A DNA stretch of 64,000 nt from Pseudahrensia sp963711195 (GTDB lineage: Bacteria; Pseudomonadota; Alphaproteobacteria; Rhizobiales; Rhizobiaceae), in assembly GCA_963711195.1 (NCBI GenBank), contig CAVQDK010000006.1, forward strand, positions 248,001 through 312,000, in the 5' to 3' direction. Positions 27,874 to 37,762 of the stretch are shown here, piece after piece. Under the pieces are notes generated by a model, which was not told the DNA's origin, did no database searches, and was given only the letters and a program-made list of their open reading frames with translations. Made by a program: the position numbers and the translations under genes. Position 1 is the stretch's first letter; each line of letters opens with the position of its first letter.

Positions 27874-30800
27874 CTAGACCAGCTGCACGTCCACCACGCC
27901 GGGGATCGCCTTGATGGCCCCTGCGATCTGCGGCGATATCAGACGTTTGCCGGGCAATCCGATTTCCACCTCCGGCGCGCCGTCGCCGCGCACGACGATG
28001 AGACTGACCTGCCCCGCCCCCTGCCCGTCCACGCGACGCTTGATGGACGCGAGCGGCTTGTCGTCGCGCACGAATATGGACAGCTTGTGTTCGACGTTCT
28101 TCGCCACATCGTCCAGCGCCTGCATGGTGCCGATGCGTAGTTGCACCCCTTCCGGTTCGTTCTCCGCGGCAACCTTCATCAGCACGCTCGTGCCGACTTG
28201 CAGAAGGTCGCGGTACTGGTCGAGTTGTTCGGAGAACATGGCCGCTTCGAACTGGCCATTGGGTTCGGACAGCAGCACGTTTGCCATCATGTTGCCGGAG
28301 CGGGTGCGCCGCTTCTGCACGGCGGAAATGGTGCCCGCAATCTCGCGCGGCTTGCCGCCCTTGCGCACGTCGCGCTCGAAGGACGGCCAGTCGCGCACCC
28401 GCATCTTGCGCAGCATCTCGGCATATTCGTCGAGGGGGTGGGCGGACATGTAGAAGCCGAGCGCCTGAAACTCGCGCAGCAGCCGTTCGGCTGGGCGCCA
28501 GGTGTCGGCCTTTGGTAGCACCACTTCCGTTTCGCCGGTGTCGCCACCGAACATGTCGACGATCCCCATCGCGCTGTTTTCGCTGACGCGGGTGGCGTGG
28601 CCGACGAGGCGATCGATGCCCGCGCACATCTGCTCGCGGGAGCAGCCGAAGCAGTCCATCGCACCCGACGCGATCAGATTTTCCAGCGCCTTGCGGTTCA
28701 CCTGCCGCGGGTCGATGCGGGAGAAGAAGTTGGTGATCGAGGTGAACGGGCCACCCGCCTCGCGCTGGTCCACAACATGGCGCATGGCTTGTGCACCCAC
28801 GCCCTTGATGCCGGCGAGGGCGTAGAAGACCTTGTTGTCCTTGACGGAGAAGCCGACCGCACTCGTGTTCACCGAAGGCGGCACGACCTTGATGTCAGTG
28901 CGTTTCGCCTCGCGGTAAAAGTCGTGCAGCTTGTCTGTGTTGTTCATGTCGAGCGACATGAGGGCGGCGGCGAACTCCACCGGGTAGTTCGCCTTCAGCC
29001 ACGCCGTCTGGTACGATATCAGCGCATAGGCGGCGGCGTGGGATTTGTTGAAGCCGTAGTCGGCAAACTTCGCCAGCACATCGAAGATGAAGTTCGAGCG
29101 CGCCTGTGTCAGCCCACGCTCTACCGCTCCATCGTTGAAGCGCACTCGCTGCTTTTCCATCTCGGAGGCGATCTTCTTACCCATGGCACGGCGCAGCAAA
29201 TCCGCTTCACCAAGGGAGAAGCCGGACAGGATTTGCGCGATCTGCATCACCTGTTCCTGATAGATGATGACGCCGTAGGTCTCGCGCAGAACGTCCGCGA
29301 TGGCGTCCTCGTAATAGTCCGGCTCCTCGCGCCCGTGTTTACGGTCATTGTAGGTGGGAATGTTGTCCATCGGGCCCGGGCGGTAGAGCGCGACGAGGGC
29401 GATGATATCCTCGAACTGGTCCGGCTTCATGCCGACCAGCGCCTTGCGCATGCCCGCCGATTCGAGCTGGAACACGCCGACAGTCTCGCCGCGCTGGAGC
29501 ATGTCGAACGTTTTCTCGTCCGTCAGCTTCAAGCCGTCGACGTCGACCGTTTCGCCCTTTTGCGCGATGAACTCGACGGCGCGGCGGATGACGGTAAGCG
29601 TTTTCAGGCCGAGAAAGTCGAACTTCACCAACCCGGCCTGTTCGACATATTTCATGTTGAACTGGGTGACCGGCATGTCCGACTTCGGATCGCGGTAGAG
29701 CGGGACCAGCTTGTCCAGCTCCCGGTCGCCGATGACGATACCGGCGGCATGGGTTGAGGCGTGGCGGTAAAGACCTTCCAGTTTCAGCGCCAGCGCGATC
29801 AAGCGCGCCACGTCCGGGTCGCGGCGGGCTTCGATCAGTTCCGTTTCGCTTTCCAGCGCCTGCGCCAGGGTCGTCGGGTTAGCAGGGTTGTTGGGCACCA
29901 GCTTGCACAACTTATCGACCTGCCCGTAGGGCATTTCCAGCACGCGCCCAACGTCGCGCAGCACCGCGCGGGCCTGTAGCGTTCCGAACGTAATGATCTG
30001 CGCTACCTGCGCGCGGCCATACTTTTCCTGAACGTAGCGGATGACCTCGTCGCGTCGGTCCTGACAGAAATCGATGTCGAAATCGGGCATCGACACGCGT
30101 TCGGGGTTCAGGAACCGCTCGAAGAGCAATGCAAACCGAAGCGGGTCGAGATCGGTGACGGTGAGCGCCCAGGCAACGAGCGAACCGGCACCGGACCCCC
30201 TGCCCGGCCCGACCGGAATGCCCTTGCCCTTCGCCCATTTGATGAAGTCGGCGACGATGAGAAAGTAGCCGGGAAACTTCATGCCGGTGATGATGTCGAG
30301 TTCGCGTTCCAGCCGCGCGTCGTAGTCTTCACGCGCAAAGCCGGGGGCGAGGTCGTGGACCTTCAGCCGTTCGTCCAGGCCAGCGCGGGCCTGCACCACG
30401 AGTTCGGCGGCCTCGGCAGCCAGCGGGTCATCGCCCTTGCCGCCGGTGAAGAACGGCAGGATCGGATCGCGCTCCGGCACCGAGAAGGCGCAGCGTTCTG
30501 CGATGACCAGGGTGTTGGCAAGTGCTTCGGGCAGGTCGGCGAACAGCAGCGCCATCTCTGCGGAGGATTTGAGGTAGTGGTCCGCCGTCAGCTTGCGGCG
30601 GTCCTCCTCGAAGACCTTGCGCCCTTCCGCGATGCACAACAGTACGTCATGAGCTTCGTAGTCCTGCGCTTCGGGAAAATAGGCCTCGTTGGTCGCCACC
30701 AGCGCAATGTCGCGCTCGTATGCCATGTCGAGCAGGGCGCCTTCGACGGTGCGATCATAGCCGCGATGGCGTTGCAGCTCGATATAGAGGCGGTCGCGGT

Positions 30801-31312
30801 AGAGGTCGTGAAGCGTGGCAGCAATCTCTGCCGCTCGGTCAGCTTGCCCGTCCATCATAGCCCGGTTCAGCGGTCCGGATGGGCCACCGGTCAGGACGAT
30901 GAGACCGTCCGTATGGTCACGCATCTGCGGCAACGTCACGTGGGGGCGGCTTTCCTGTGCACCTTCCATGTGGGCCAGGCTCGCCAGCTTCGTCAGGTTG
31001 TCGTAGCCGGTCTGGTCCATTGCCAGGAACACCAGCGTCGGGTTGGCGCGCATGGCGGCTTGCGTCGAGGCATGGTTGGGTCCGGGCTCGGCCTCTCGCA
31101 GCACGACTTCCAGCTTGCAGCCGATGATCGGTTGCAGACCGGCGGCGACCGCTTTCTGGCTGAACTCCAACGCCCCGAACAGGTTCGAACGGTCCGTCAC
31201 CGCGACGGCAGGCTGCTCGTCTTCGGCAACGCGGGCCACGATATTCTTGATCGGCAGCGCGCCCTTCCAGCAGCGAGAAGGCGGAATGAACGTGCAGATG
31301 CACGAACGGCAT
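27874..31312 (-). CDS. dnaE: DNA polymerase III subunit alpha, frame break near N-terminus
   Basis: DnaE is the replicative polymerase. With one base removed at 31261 it is about 1145 residues: N-terminal PHP domain (MPFVHLHVHSAFSLLEG, then ALPIKNIVARVAEDEQP), palm and fingers with GPGRGSGAGSLVAWAL and the catalytic aspartates in MPDFDIDFCQDRRDEVI, an HhH region, and a C-terminal OB fold around GTISAVQKRRTRSG. As written the break falls after residue 17. I start at ATG 31312, where family homology begins; in-frame ATGs at 31372 and 31354 would add up to 20 residues. Convergent with the TSUP gene, ten bases apart. Confidence 0.95.
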
Positions 31313-31465
31313 GGCTGCGCGATCGCCGGTTTCGCGGGCAAGTGCCCTGTTCATGTCATCGCGTTTGGCCACGGGAGGGTTCGGAATCGGGTCTGGGGAA
31401 GGCGCTTATCGTGGGACGCCGGCCGCACCCTCGCAAGGCATTTCCGCAGCCTGTGGAAAGGCCGT

Positions 31466-32146
31466 TCAGCGCACCCGTATCTTGCCGCCTTCGATGGTCA
31501 CGGTGCGATCCATCTGAGCGGCAAGTGCATGGTTGTGGGTGGCGATGAGCGCCGCCAGCCCCGTCGAGCGGACAAGGTCCGTCAGCGCATCGAACACCAG
31601 CGCCGACGTTGCGGGGTCCAGATTGCCGGTGGGTTCGTCGGCCAACAGTAGTTTTGGTCGGTTGGCCACCGCACGGGCAATCGCCACGCGCTGCTGCTCG
31701 CCGCCGGACAGTTCCGACGGGCGGTGGGTGGCGCGCGGGCCGATGCCGAGGCTTTCCAACAATTCGTCCGCGCGCTGCACTGCGCTGGCCTTGGAAACGC
31801 CCGCAATCTGTTGCGGTAGTGCGATGTTCTCGCGGGCGTCGAGTTCGGGCAGCAAGTGGTGGAACTGGTAGATGAAGCCGAGATCGACGCGGCGCATTTT
31901 GGTGCGTTCGCTGTCCGACAGGCTGTTGCATTCCGTGCCGCCGATGGTCAGCGACCCGCCGTCCGGCTTTTCCAGCAGGCCCGCCAGATGCAGCAAGGTG
32001 GATTTGCCCGCCCCGCTGGGCGCGACGAGGGCGACGAGTTCGCCACGGGAAATTTCCAGATCGGCGCCGTCGAGAACCGTCAGCGCCTGTTCGCCGCCCC
32101 CATAGGTCCGCCGTACGTTTTCGAGGCGCAGGACCACCTCACTCAT
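31466..32146 (-). CDS. lolD: Lipoprotein-releasing ABC transporter ATPase LolD
   Basis: LolD powers release of outer-membrane lipoproteins from the inner membrane to the carrier LolA. The 226-residue ATPase has a Walker A with APSGAGKSTLLH (Ala in place of the usual first Gly, as is common in alphaproteobacterial LolD), the Q-loop IYQFHHLLPELDA, the signature LSGGEQQRVAIARA, Walker B LLLADEPTGNLD and the switch histidine in IATHN. The short distance between motifs and FHHLLPE are typical of LolD. It overlaps lolC by eight bases. Confidence 0.94.
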   Translation of the reverse strand: MSEVVLRLENVRRTYGGGEQALTVLDGADLEISRGELVALVAPSGAGKSTLLHLAGLLEKPDGGSLTIGGTECNSLSDSERTKMRRVDLGFIYQFHHLLPELDARENIALPQQIAGVSKASAVQRADELLESLGIGPRATHRPSELSGGEQQRVAIARAVANRPKLLLADEPTGNLDPATSALVFDALTDLVRSTGLAALIATHNHALAAQMDRTVTIEGGKIRVR

Positions 32147-33415
32147 AGCGCAGAGCCTCCACCGGATCGAGGCGAGCGGCGCGCCAAGCCGGGAAGATCG
32201 TGGCCAGCAGGGACAGGCCCATCGCCATGCCGAGCACGACCAGCGTTTCGTTCATATCGAGTTCTGCGGGAATGTCGGTGAGGAACCGGATCGTCGGATC
32301 CCACACGCTGGTGCCCGTGACCGAATCCAGGAACGCCTGTATCGAACCGATGTTCAGGCACACCAAAACGCCGATCGCAAAGCCAGCGAGGGTGCCGAAT
32401 ATGCCGATTGCCGACCCCGTTATCAGGAACACGCGCAGTATTGCGCCCCTGCTCGCACCCATCGTGCGCAGGATCGCAATGTCGCGCCCCTTGTCCTTCA
32501 CGAGCATGAACAAGCCGGACACGATGTTCAGCGCGGCGACCAGAATGATGAGGCCGAGGATCAGGAACATGACGTTTCGTTCGACTTCCAGCGCCTTGAA
32601 GAAGGACTGGTTGCGCTGTTGCCATGTGGTGAGAATGACCGGCCGTTCGACAGCCGCTTTCCACCGGTGCCGCGCATTTCATCGACCGCGTCGGGATCGT
32701 TGACGAAGGCTTCGACGACCGAGGCGCGGCCCTCCATGTTAAAGTAGAGCTGCGCCTCCTCCAACGGCATGAAAACGAACAGGGAATCGTATTCGTTCAT
32801 GCCGATCTGGAAGATCGCATTGACCGGATAGGCTTTCACGCGAGGGCTGACGCCGAAAGCGGTCTGGTTGCCTTCCGGCGAAACGAGGGTGAGCAGATCG
32901 CCGACGCGCAGTCCCATCGCGTCGGCCATGCCGACGCCGATGGCCACGCCTTCCTCGGTGTCAAAACCGTCCAGCGTGCCTTCCTGGATCGTGTCACCGA
33001 CACCCGACAGGCGTTTCACATCGACTTCCCGCATCCCACGAACGCGGGCACCGGACCCGCCGGGACCGGAGGAGGCCAGCACTTCGCCCTCGATCAGCGG
33101 AAACGCCATCGTGATGCCGTTCACCCCTTCGGTGCGGCGGGCGACGGCGTCGTAGTCGGTCAGTTCCATATGGGCAGGCTGGACGATGAGGTGGCCATTG
33201 ATGCCGAGAATGCGGTCGAGCAATTCGGTGCGGAACCCGTTCATCACGGCCATCACGATGATGAGCGTCGCCACGCCGAGCATGATGCCGATGAAGGAGA
33301 TGATCGAGATGACGGAGATGAACGTCTCCTTGCGCGTCGAGCCGAGGTAACGGCGCGCGAGCATCCATTCGAAAGGGGCGAAGGGGGCGGTCTTGCCGGG
33401 AAGGGAATCAGCCAC
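32139..33415 (-). CDS. lolC: LolC/LolE-type lipoprotein-releasing permease, interrupted by a frame break
   Basis: This is the membrane subunit that works with LolD. Read with one base added near 32658 it is about 425 residues: a first helix after FEWMLARRYL (ISVISIISFIGIMLGVATLII), a large periplasmic domain and three C-terminal helices with VKDKGRDIAILRTMGAS and FPAWRAARLDPVEALRYE. Only one such permease gene is present, so it probably forms a homodimer of the LolF type. The GTG at 33415 overlaps the proS stop by eight bases. As written the gene splits into two out-of-register pieces. Confidence 0.91.
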
Positions 33416-34763
33416 CGAAGCGAGCCTTCGCGGCGGCATGTGCGCTCGTCAGCTTGTTCAGCGCGGCATCGAGCGACAGCGTTTCCTTCTCGCCGGTGCG
33501 CCGTTCCTTCACTTCGACGGTTCCTTCCTTCAACCCGCGCGGACCGACGACAAGCTGCCACGGCAGGCCGATGAGATCGGCACGGGCGAACTTGCCCCCG
33601 GCCCGCTCGTCGGTGTCGTCGTAGAGCGGGTCGAGACCGGCGGTGGTCAATTTCGCGTACAGGTCTTCGCAAGCCGCATCGGTCGCCTCGTCCCCGGCCC
33701 GCAGATTGATGATGCCCACATCGAAGGGCGCGACGGAGGCGGGCCAGATGATACCATCGTCGTCGTGCCCGGCTTCGATCAATGCGGCGACAACGCGAGA
33801 CGGGCCGATGCCGTAGCTGCCCATATGGACCGGCACGTCCTTGCCGTCCGGTCCGGTGACGTTCGCCCCCATCGCGTCGGAATACTTCGTGCCGAAGTTG
33901 AAGATATGCCCGACTTCGATACCCCGTGCGGAGCGTTGCTGGTCGGCTGGCACTTCGGCCCACAGCGCCTCGTCGTGCATCTCGTCGGTGCGGGCATAGG
34001 AACGGGTCCAGTCGCCCACGATAGCCGCGATGGCCGCGTCGTCGGCGTAGTCCACGCCCCCATCCGGCACGGGCAGGTCGAGATAGTCGGCGTGGCAAAA
34101 AACTTCGCTCTCGCCGGTATCGGCCAGAATAAGAAACTCGTGGGACAGATCACCACCGATCGGGCCTGTATCGGCACGCATCGGTATGGCGGTGACGCCC
34201 AATCGGTCGAAGGTGCGCAGGTAGGATACGAACATGCGGTAATAGGCGGCGCGGGCGGCGTCGGCGTCGAGGTCGAAGGAATAGGCATCCTTCATCAGAA
34301 ACTCGCGGCCCCGCATCACGCCGAAGCGCGGGCGCACCTCGTCGCGGAACTTCCACTGGATGTGGTAGAGATTGAGCGGCAGGTTCTTGTAGGACCGCAC
34401 ATGGGTGCGGAAAATATCGGTGACCATTTCCTCGTTGGTCGGGCCGAACAGCATGTCGCGTTCGTGGCGGTCCACGATGCGCAGCATCTCCTTGCCGTAA
34501 TCGTCGTAGCGCCCGCTTTCGCGCCACAGTTCGGCAGGCTGGATGGTCGGCATGAGGATTTCGACGGCACCGGCGCGGTTCTGCTCCTCGCGCACGATCT
34601 GCTCGACCTTGCGCATGACCTTCAGACCCAACGGCAGCCAGGAATAGATGCCCGCCGCCTGCTGGCGGATCATCCCCGCGCGCAGCATCAGGCGGTGAGA
34701 GGCGATCTCGGCTTCCCGGGGGGCTTCCTTCAACACGGGCAGAAAGTAGTTCGACAGGCGCAT
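33408..34763 (-). CDS. proS: Prolyl-tRNA synthetase, short form
   Basis: ProS charges tRNA-Pro. It is a class II synthetase of 451 residues with MRLSNYFLPVLKEAP at the start, motif 2 in WKFRDEVRPRFGVMRGREF, motif 3 around GSYGIGPSRVVAALIE, and an anticodon-binding domain at the C-terminus. The editing insertion found between motifs 2 and 3 in the E. coli enzyme is absent, which is usual in alphaproteobacteria and implies that Ala-tRNA-Pro editing, if present, uses a free-standing protein. The ATG at 34763 has a GAGG ribosome site. Confidence 0.96.
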   Translation of the reverse strand: MRLSNYFLPVLKEAPREAEIASHRLMLRAGMIRQQAAGIYSWLPLGLKVMRKVEQIVREEQNRAGAVEILMPTIQPAELWRESGRYDDYGKEMLRIVDRHERDMLFGPTNEEMVTDIFRTHVRSYKNLPLNLYHIQWKFRDEVRPRFGVMRGREFLMKDAYSFDLDADAARAAYYRMFVSYLRTFDRLGVTAIPMRADTGPIGGDLSHEFLILADTGESEVFCHADYLDLPVPDGGVDYADDAAIAAIVGDWTRSYARTDEMHDEALWAEVPADQQRSARGIEVGHIFNFGTKYSDAMGANVTGPDGKDVPVHMGSYGIGPSRVVAALIEAGHDDDGIIWPASVAPFDVGIINLRAGDEATDAACEDLYAKLTTAGLDPLYDDTDERAGGKFARADLIGLPWQLVVGPRGLKEGTVEVKERRTGEKETLSLDAALNKLTSAHAAAKARFGG

Positions 34764-34906
34764 GGAATGGTCCTCGTTCATTACCGGAGACCACGCGATT
34801 ACGTGCAGAATCAGGCGCGACGCATCGCCGGACACGTCGCGCGCTTAAAACCGCATATGGAAGCAGGCGGCAAGCGTCTGCTATGCAACCGTAGTCGCAC
34901 GAAGGC

Positions 34907-35890
34907 TCAGAACTTGCGCGAATCCGAATGGCGGGCCTTGATCCAGCGCACGGTGCCGGTGGAAGAACGCATGGCGACGGTGTGTGTGGTCAGAAATCCA
35001 CGCCCGAACTGCACGCCCTTGAGCATGCTGCCGTCGGTCACGCCGCATGCTGCAAACAGCACGTCGCCGGACGCCATCTCGGCCATGTCGTAGGTCTTGT
35101 CGGGATCGTCGACGCCCATCTTGGCGGCGCGGGCTTTCTTCTCGTCGGTGTCGAGAATGAGCCGCCCCTGCATCTGGCCGCCGATACACCGCAGAGCCGC
35201 CGCCGCCAGCACGCCTTCGGGGGCGCCGCCGGTGCCCATGTAGAGATCGATACCGGTCTCGTCCGGGTCGGTCGTGTGAATGATACCGGCCACGTCCCCG
35301 TCGCCGATCAGACGAATGGCAGCGCCCGTCGCGCGAATTTCGGCAATGAGGTCGGCATGGCGGGCGCGGTCCATCACGCATGTGGAGACCTGATGGGGTT
35401 CGACGCCCTTCGCCTTGGCAACGGCGCGAATGTTTTCGGTCGGCGAGGCGTCGATGCTGATCGTGCCGGGGGCATAACCCGGACCGATGGCGATCTTGTC
35501 CATGTAGACGTCGGGCGCGTAGAGCAGTTTGCCGCGTTCGGCGATGGCGATGACGGCAAGGGAATCCGCCTGGTTCTTGGCGCAGAGCGTGGTTCCCTCC
35601 AGCGGGTCGAGGGCGATATCCACTTCCGGGCCGCCGGACCCGACTTCCTCGCCGATATAGAGCATCGGCGCTTCGTCGCGCTCACCTTCGCCGATGACGA
35701 TACGACCGGAAATCGGCAGGTTGTTCAACTCGCGGCGCATGGCATCGACGGCCACCTGATCGGCGGCCTTCTCGTCGCCCTTGCCCCGTTCGCGCGCCGC
35801 GGCGACGGCGGCGGCTTCCACCACCCGCGTCATCTCCATCGTCAGCATCCGGTCGAGATCGCCAGATTTGGCGTCGGTGGTCATGTCCAT
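34907..35890 (-). CDS. glpX: Class II fructose-1,6-bisphosphatase GlpX
   Basis: GlpX removes the 1-phosphate of fructose 1,6-bisphosphate in gluconeogenesis. The 327-residue protein has the substrate and metal motifs GEGERDEAPMLYIGEEVG, DPLEGTTLCAK and GTGGAPEGVLAAAALRC. The ATG at 35890 has a GGGGA ribosome site; a second ATG two codons later (35884) is equally possible. It lies between hom and proS on the same strand, 67 bases after hom. Confidence 0.95.
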   Translation of the reverse strand: MDMTTDAKSGDLDRMLTMEMTRVVEAAAVAAARERGKGDEKAADQVAVDAMRRELNNLPISGRIVIGEGERDEAPMLYIGEEVGSGGPEVDIALDPLEGTTLCAKNQADSLAVIAIAERGKLLYAPDVYMDKIAIGPGYAPGTISIDASPTENIRAVAKAKGVEPHQVSTCVMDRARHADLIAEIRATGAAIRLIGDGDVAGIIHTTDPDETGIDLYMGTGGAPEGVLAAAALRCIGGQMQGRLILDTDEKKARAAKMGVDDPDKTYDMAEMASGDVLFAACGVTDGSMLKGVQFGRGFLTTHTVAMRSSTGTVRWIKARHSDSRKF

Positions 35891-35957
35891 TGGTGCGTTT
35901 CCCCGTGGTGGTCGCATGCCTGCCTGTGGGCGTGCTCGAATTGGTTTGCGAACGGCC

Positions 35958-37271
35958 TTACAACTGCTCGATGCGGATCATCTGCGCTTCGCCATCGAGG
36001 CGTCCGTCGCTGGCAATACCATCGAGAGCTTTACGAATTGCCCCTTCGGTGGTGGCGTGGGTGACGAGGATAATCTGCGCCGCGCCGGTCTGCGCGTTGC
36101 GCTTGCCACGCTGCACGATGGAATCCAGCGAGATGTCCTGTTCGGCAAAGCGGGTCGCGATGGTGGCCATGGTGCCGGGCTTGTCGGTCACGATCAGCCG
36201 CACGAAATATCCACCCGCGTGGCGCGCCATGGGTGCACGTTCGTGTGGTGAGAGGGATGCGGCGGGTTGGCCAAGCGCCGGGCCATGCTGGTGGCCGGGG
36301 CGCGCCTTGGCGATATCGCACAGGTCTCCCGCAACAGCGGAAGCCGTCGCCGCGCCGCCCGCCCCGGGACCGGACAGCAGCAGCGAGCCGACCGCGTCGC
36401 CTTCGACCGCAACGGCGTTCGTTACGCCGGAGATCTCCGCGATAGCGGAACTCAACGGAACGAGCGCCGGGTGGACGCGGCTTTCGACGCCTTCCGCCGT
36501 GCGGGTCGCGACCCCGAGCAGCTTGATGCGATAGCCGAGATCGTGGGCGGCCTCGATGTCCTCCAGCGTGATCTTGGTGATGCCTTCCATGAAAATGGCG
36601 TCCGGTGCGATGCGGGTGCCGAAGGACATGGCGGCGAGGATGGCCAGCTTGTGGGCCGTGTCGTTGCCTTCGATATCGAAGGTCGGATCGGCCTCCGCGT
36701 AGCCCAGCTTCTGCGCGTCGGCGAGGCAATCGGCAAACGCCATGCCGTCGCTTTCCATCCGCGTGAGGATGTAGTTGGCGGTGCCGTTCAGAATGCCGAA
36801 GATGCGGGTGACGTGGTTGGCGGTCAGCGACTCGCGCATCACCTTGATGATGGGAATTCCGCCGGCCACGGCAGCCTCGAAGTTCAACAGCAGCCCGCCT
36901 TGCTCCGCCTTGTCTGCAAGTTCCACCCCGTGCTTTGCGATCATCGCCTTGTTGGCCGTGACGACGTGCTTGCCGGCGTCCAGAGCGGCATTGGTCGCGT
37001 CGAGAGCGTCGCCGTCCTCGCCGCCGATGAGTTCCACCATCACGTCGATCGTATCGGCCCGGGCCATGGCGACGGCCGTGTCGAACCACTCGATGCCGCC
37101 AAGGTCGATGCCGCGATCCTTTTCCCTATCCCGCGCGGTGATACCGGCGATGACGATCGGACGCCCGCACCGCGCCGCCAGCATCTCCGCCTGGTCGCGC
37201 AGAATGGTAATGAGGGCTGTCCCGACCGTACCGAGGCCTGCAATACCGATGCGAAGGGAAGTATCGGGCAT
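35958..37271 (-). CDS. hom: Homoserine dehydrogenase
   Basis: Hom reduces aspartate semialdehyde to homoserine, the precursor of threonine and methionine. The 437-residue monofunctional enzyme has a Rossmann NAD(P) motif GIAGLGTVGTAL (from residue 8), GKHVVTANKAMIAKHG, the catalytic segment NGTANYILTRM, YAEADPTFDIEGNDTAHKL and a C-terminal ACT domain (about 355-437) for feedback control, probably by threonine. The ATG at 37271 fits the family; upstream codons to 37328 are not conserved. metY, which uses activated homoserine, lies two genes upstream. Confidence 0.96.
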   Translation of the reverse strand: MPDTSLRIGIAGLGTVGTALITILRDQAEMLAARCGRPIVIAGITARDREKDRGIDLGGIEWFDTAVAMARADTIDVMVELIGGEDGDALDATNAALDAGKHVVTANKAMIAKHGVELADKAEQGGLLLNFEAAVAGGIPIIKVMRESLTANHVTRIFGILNGTANYILTRMESDGMAFADCLADAQKLGYAEADPTFDIEGNDTAHKLAILAAMSFGTRIAPDAIFMEGITKITLEDIEAAHDLGYRIKLLGVATRTAEGVESRVHPALVPLSSAIAEISGVTNAVAVEGDAVGSLLLSGPGAGGAATASAVAGDLCDIAKARPGHQHGPALGQPAASLSPHERAPMARHAGGYFVRLIVTDKPGTMATIATRFAEQDISLDSIVQRGKRNAQTGAAQIILVTHATTEGAIRKALDGIASDGRLDGEAQMIRIEQL

Positions 37272-37728
37272 GGAAGAGTCCGTTGCGTTTGAATCGTGTA
37301 GGCGTCCGGCCCCTACCACAGCAGGCAACGGCGTGGCAGCCCGTAAATGGTGAGGAAACGCCTACTCGCTCGGCCGTGCTCACCTCGGACGACGCCTCGA
37401 TGCGTCGAAGTCGCTCCTGCGTGAGTGCGTCGCCTTGCTTTTGCAACTGCGCGATCCCCTGCCGGTAGGCCCCTGCATTGTCGGCGGCCGCCTGTCGCGC
37501 GGCTGGCGCGGTTGCGGCCTGCAGGTCGGAGCGGATTGCTGCCTTCTCAGACGGTGTTAACTGCGCGACGGCCCCGGTGGGATTGGCTTCGAACTGCGGT
37601 GTCTGCCCGGTCAACCCGGGCGAACCCAGAGGCGCTTCCGGCGTCAGATACAGCGCATCGGTCGACTGGCACGAAGCGAGTGCGATGACGGCGGCAAGCA
37701 TGGCCCAGGCGACAGGTCGGCAGGTCAC
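37126..37728 (-). CDS. Small lipoprotein of unknown function, 3' end doubtful
   Basis: The protein starts with a lipoprotein signal (hydrophobic stretch then lipobox LASC with Cys20). The mature part contains TPEAPLGSPGLTG and an Ala/Gln-rich helical segment ending near RLRRIEASSE (about residue 120). Beyond this the reading frame becomes Arg- and Cys-rich, has no protein character and runs 146 bases into hom. The true stop is therefore probably near 37300-37390, with another frame break just before it. I do not recognise the family. It lies between metY and hom on the same strand. Confidence 0.6.
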   Translation of the reverse strand: MTCRPVAWAMLAAVIALASCQSTDALYLTPEAPLGSPGLTGQTPQFEANPTGAVAQLTPSEKAAIRSDLQAATAPAARQAAADNAGAYRQGIAQLQKQGDALTQERLRRIEASSEVSTAERVGVSSPFTGCHAVACCGRGRTPTRFKRNGLFHARYFPSHRYCRPRYGRDSPHYHSARPGGDAGGAVRASDRHRRYHRAG

Positions 37729-37762
37729 GGCGTCTTCCTCATCGTTCCATGCCGGGCGAAGG

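Noticed and set aside
28597..29757. Long plus-strand open frame inside dnaE
   Set aside because: Antisense shadow of conserved DnaE coding sequence.
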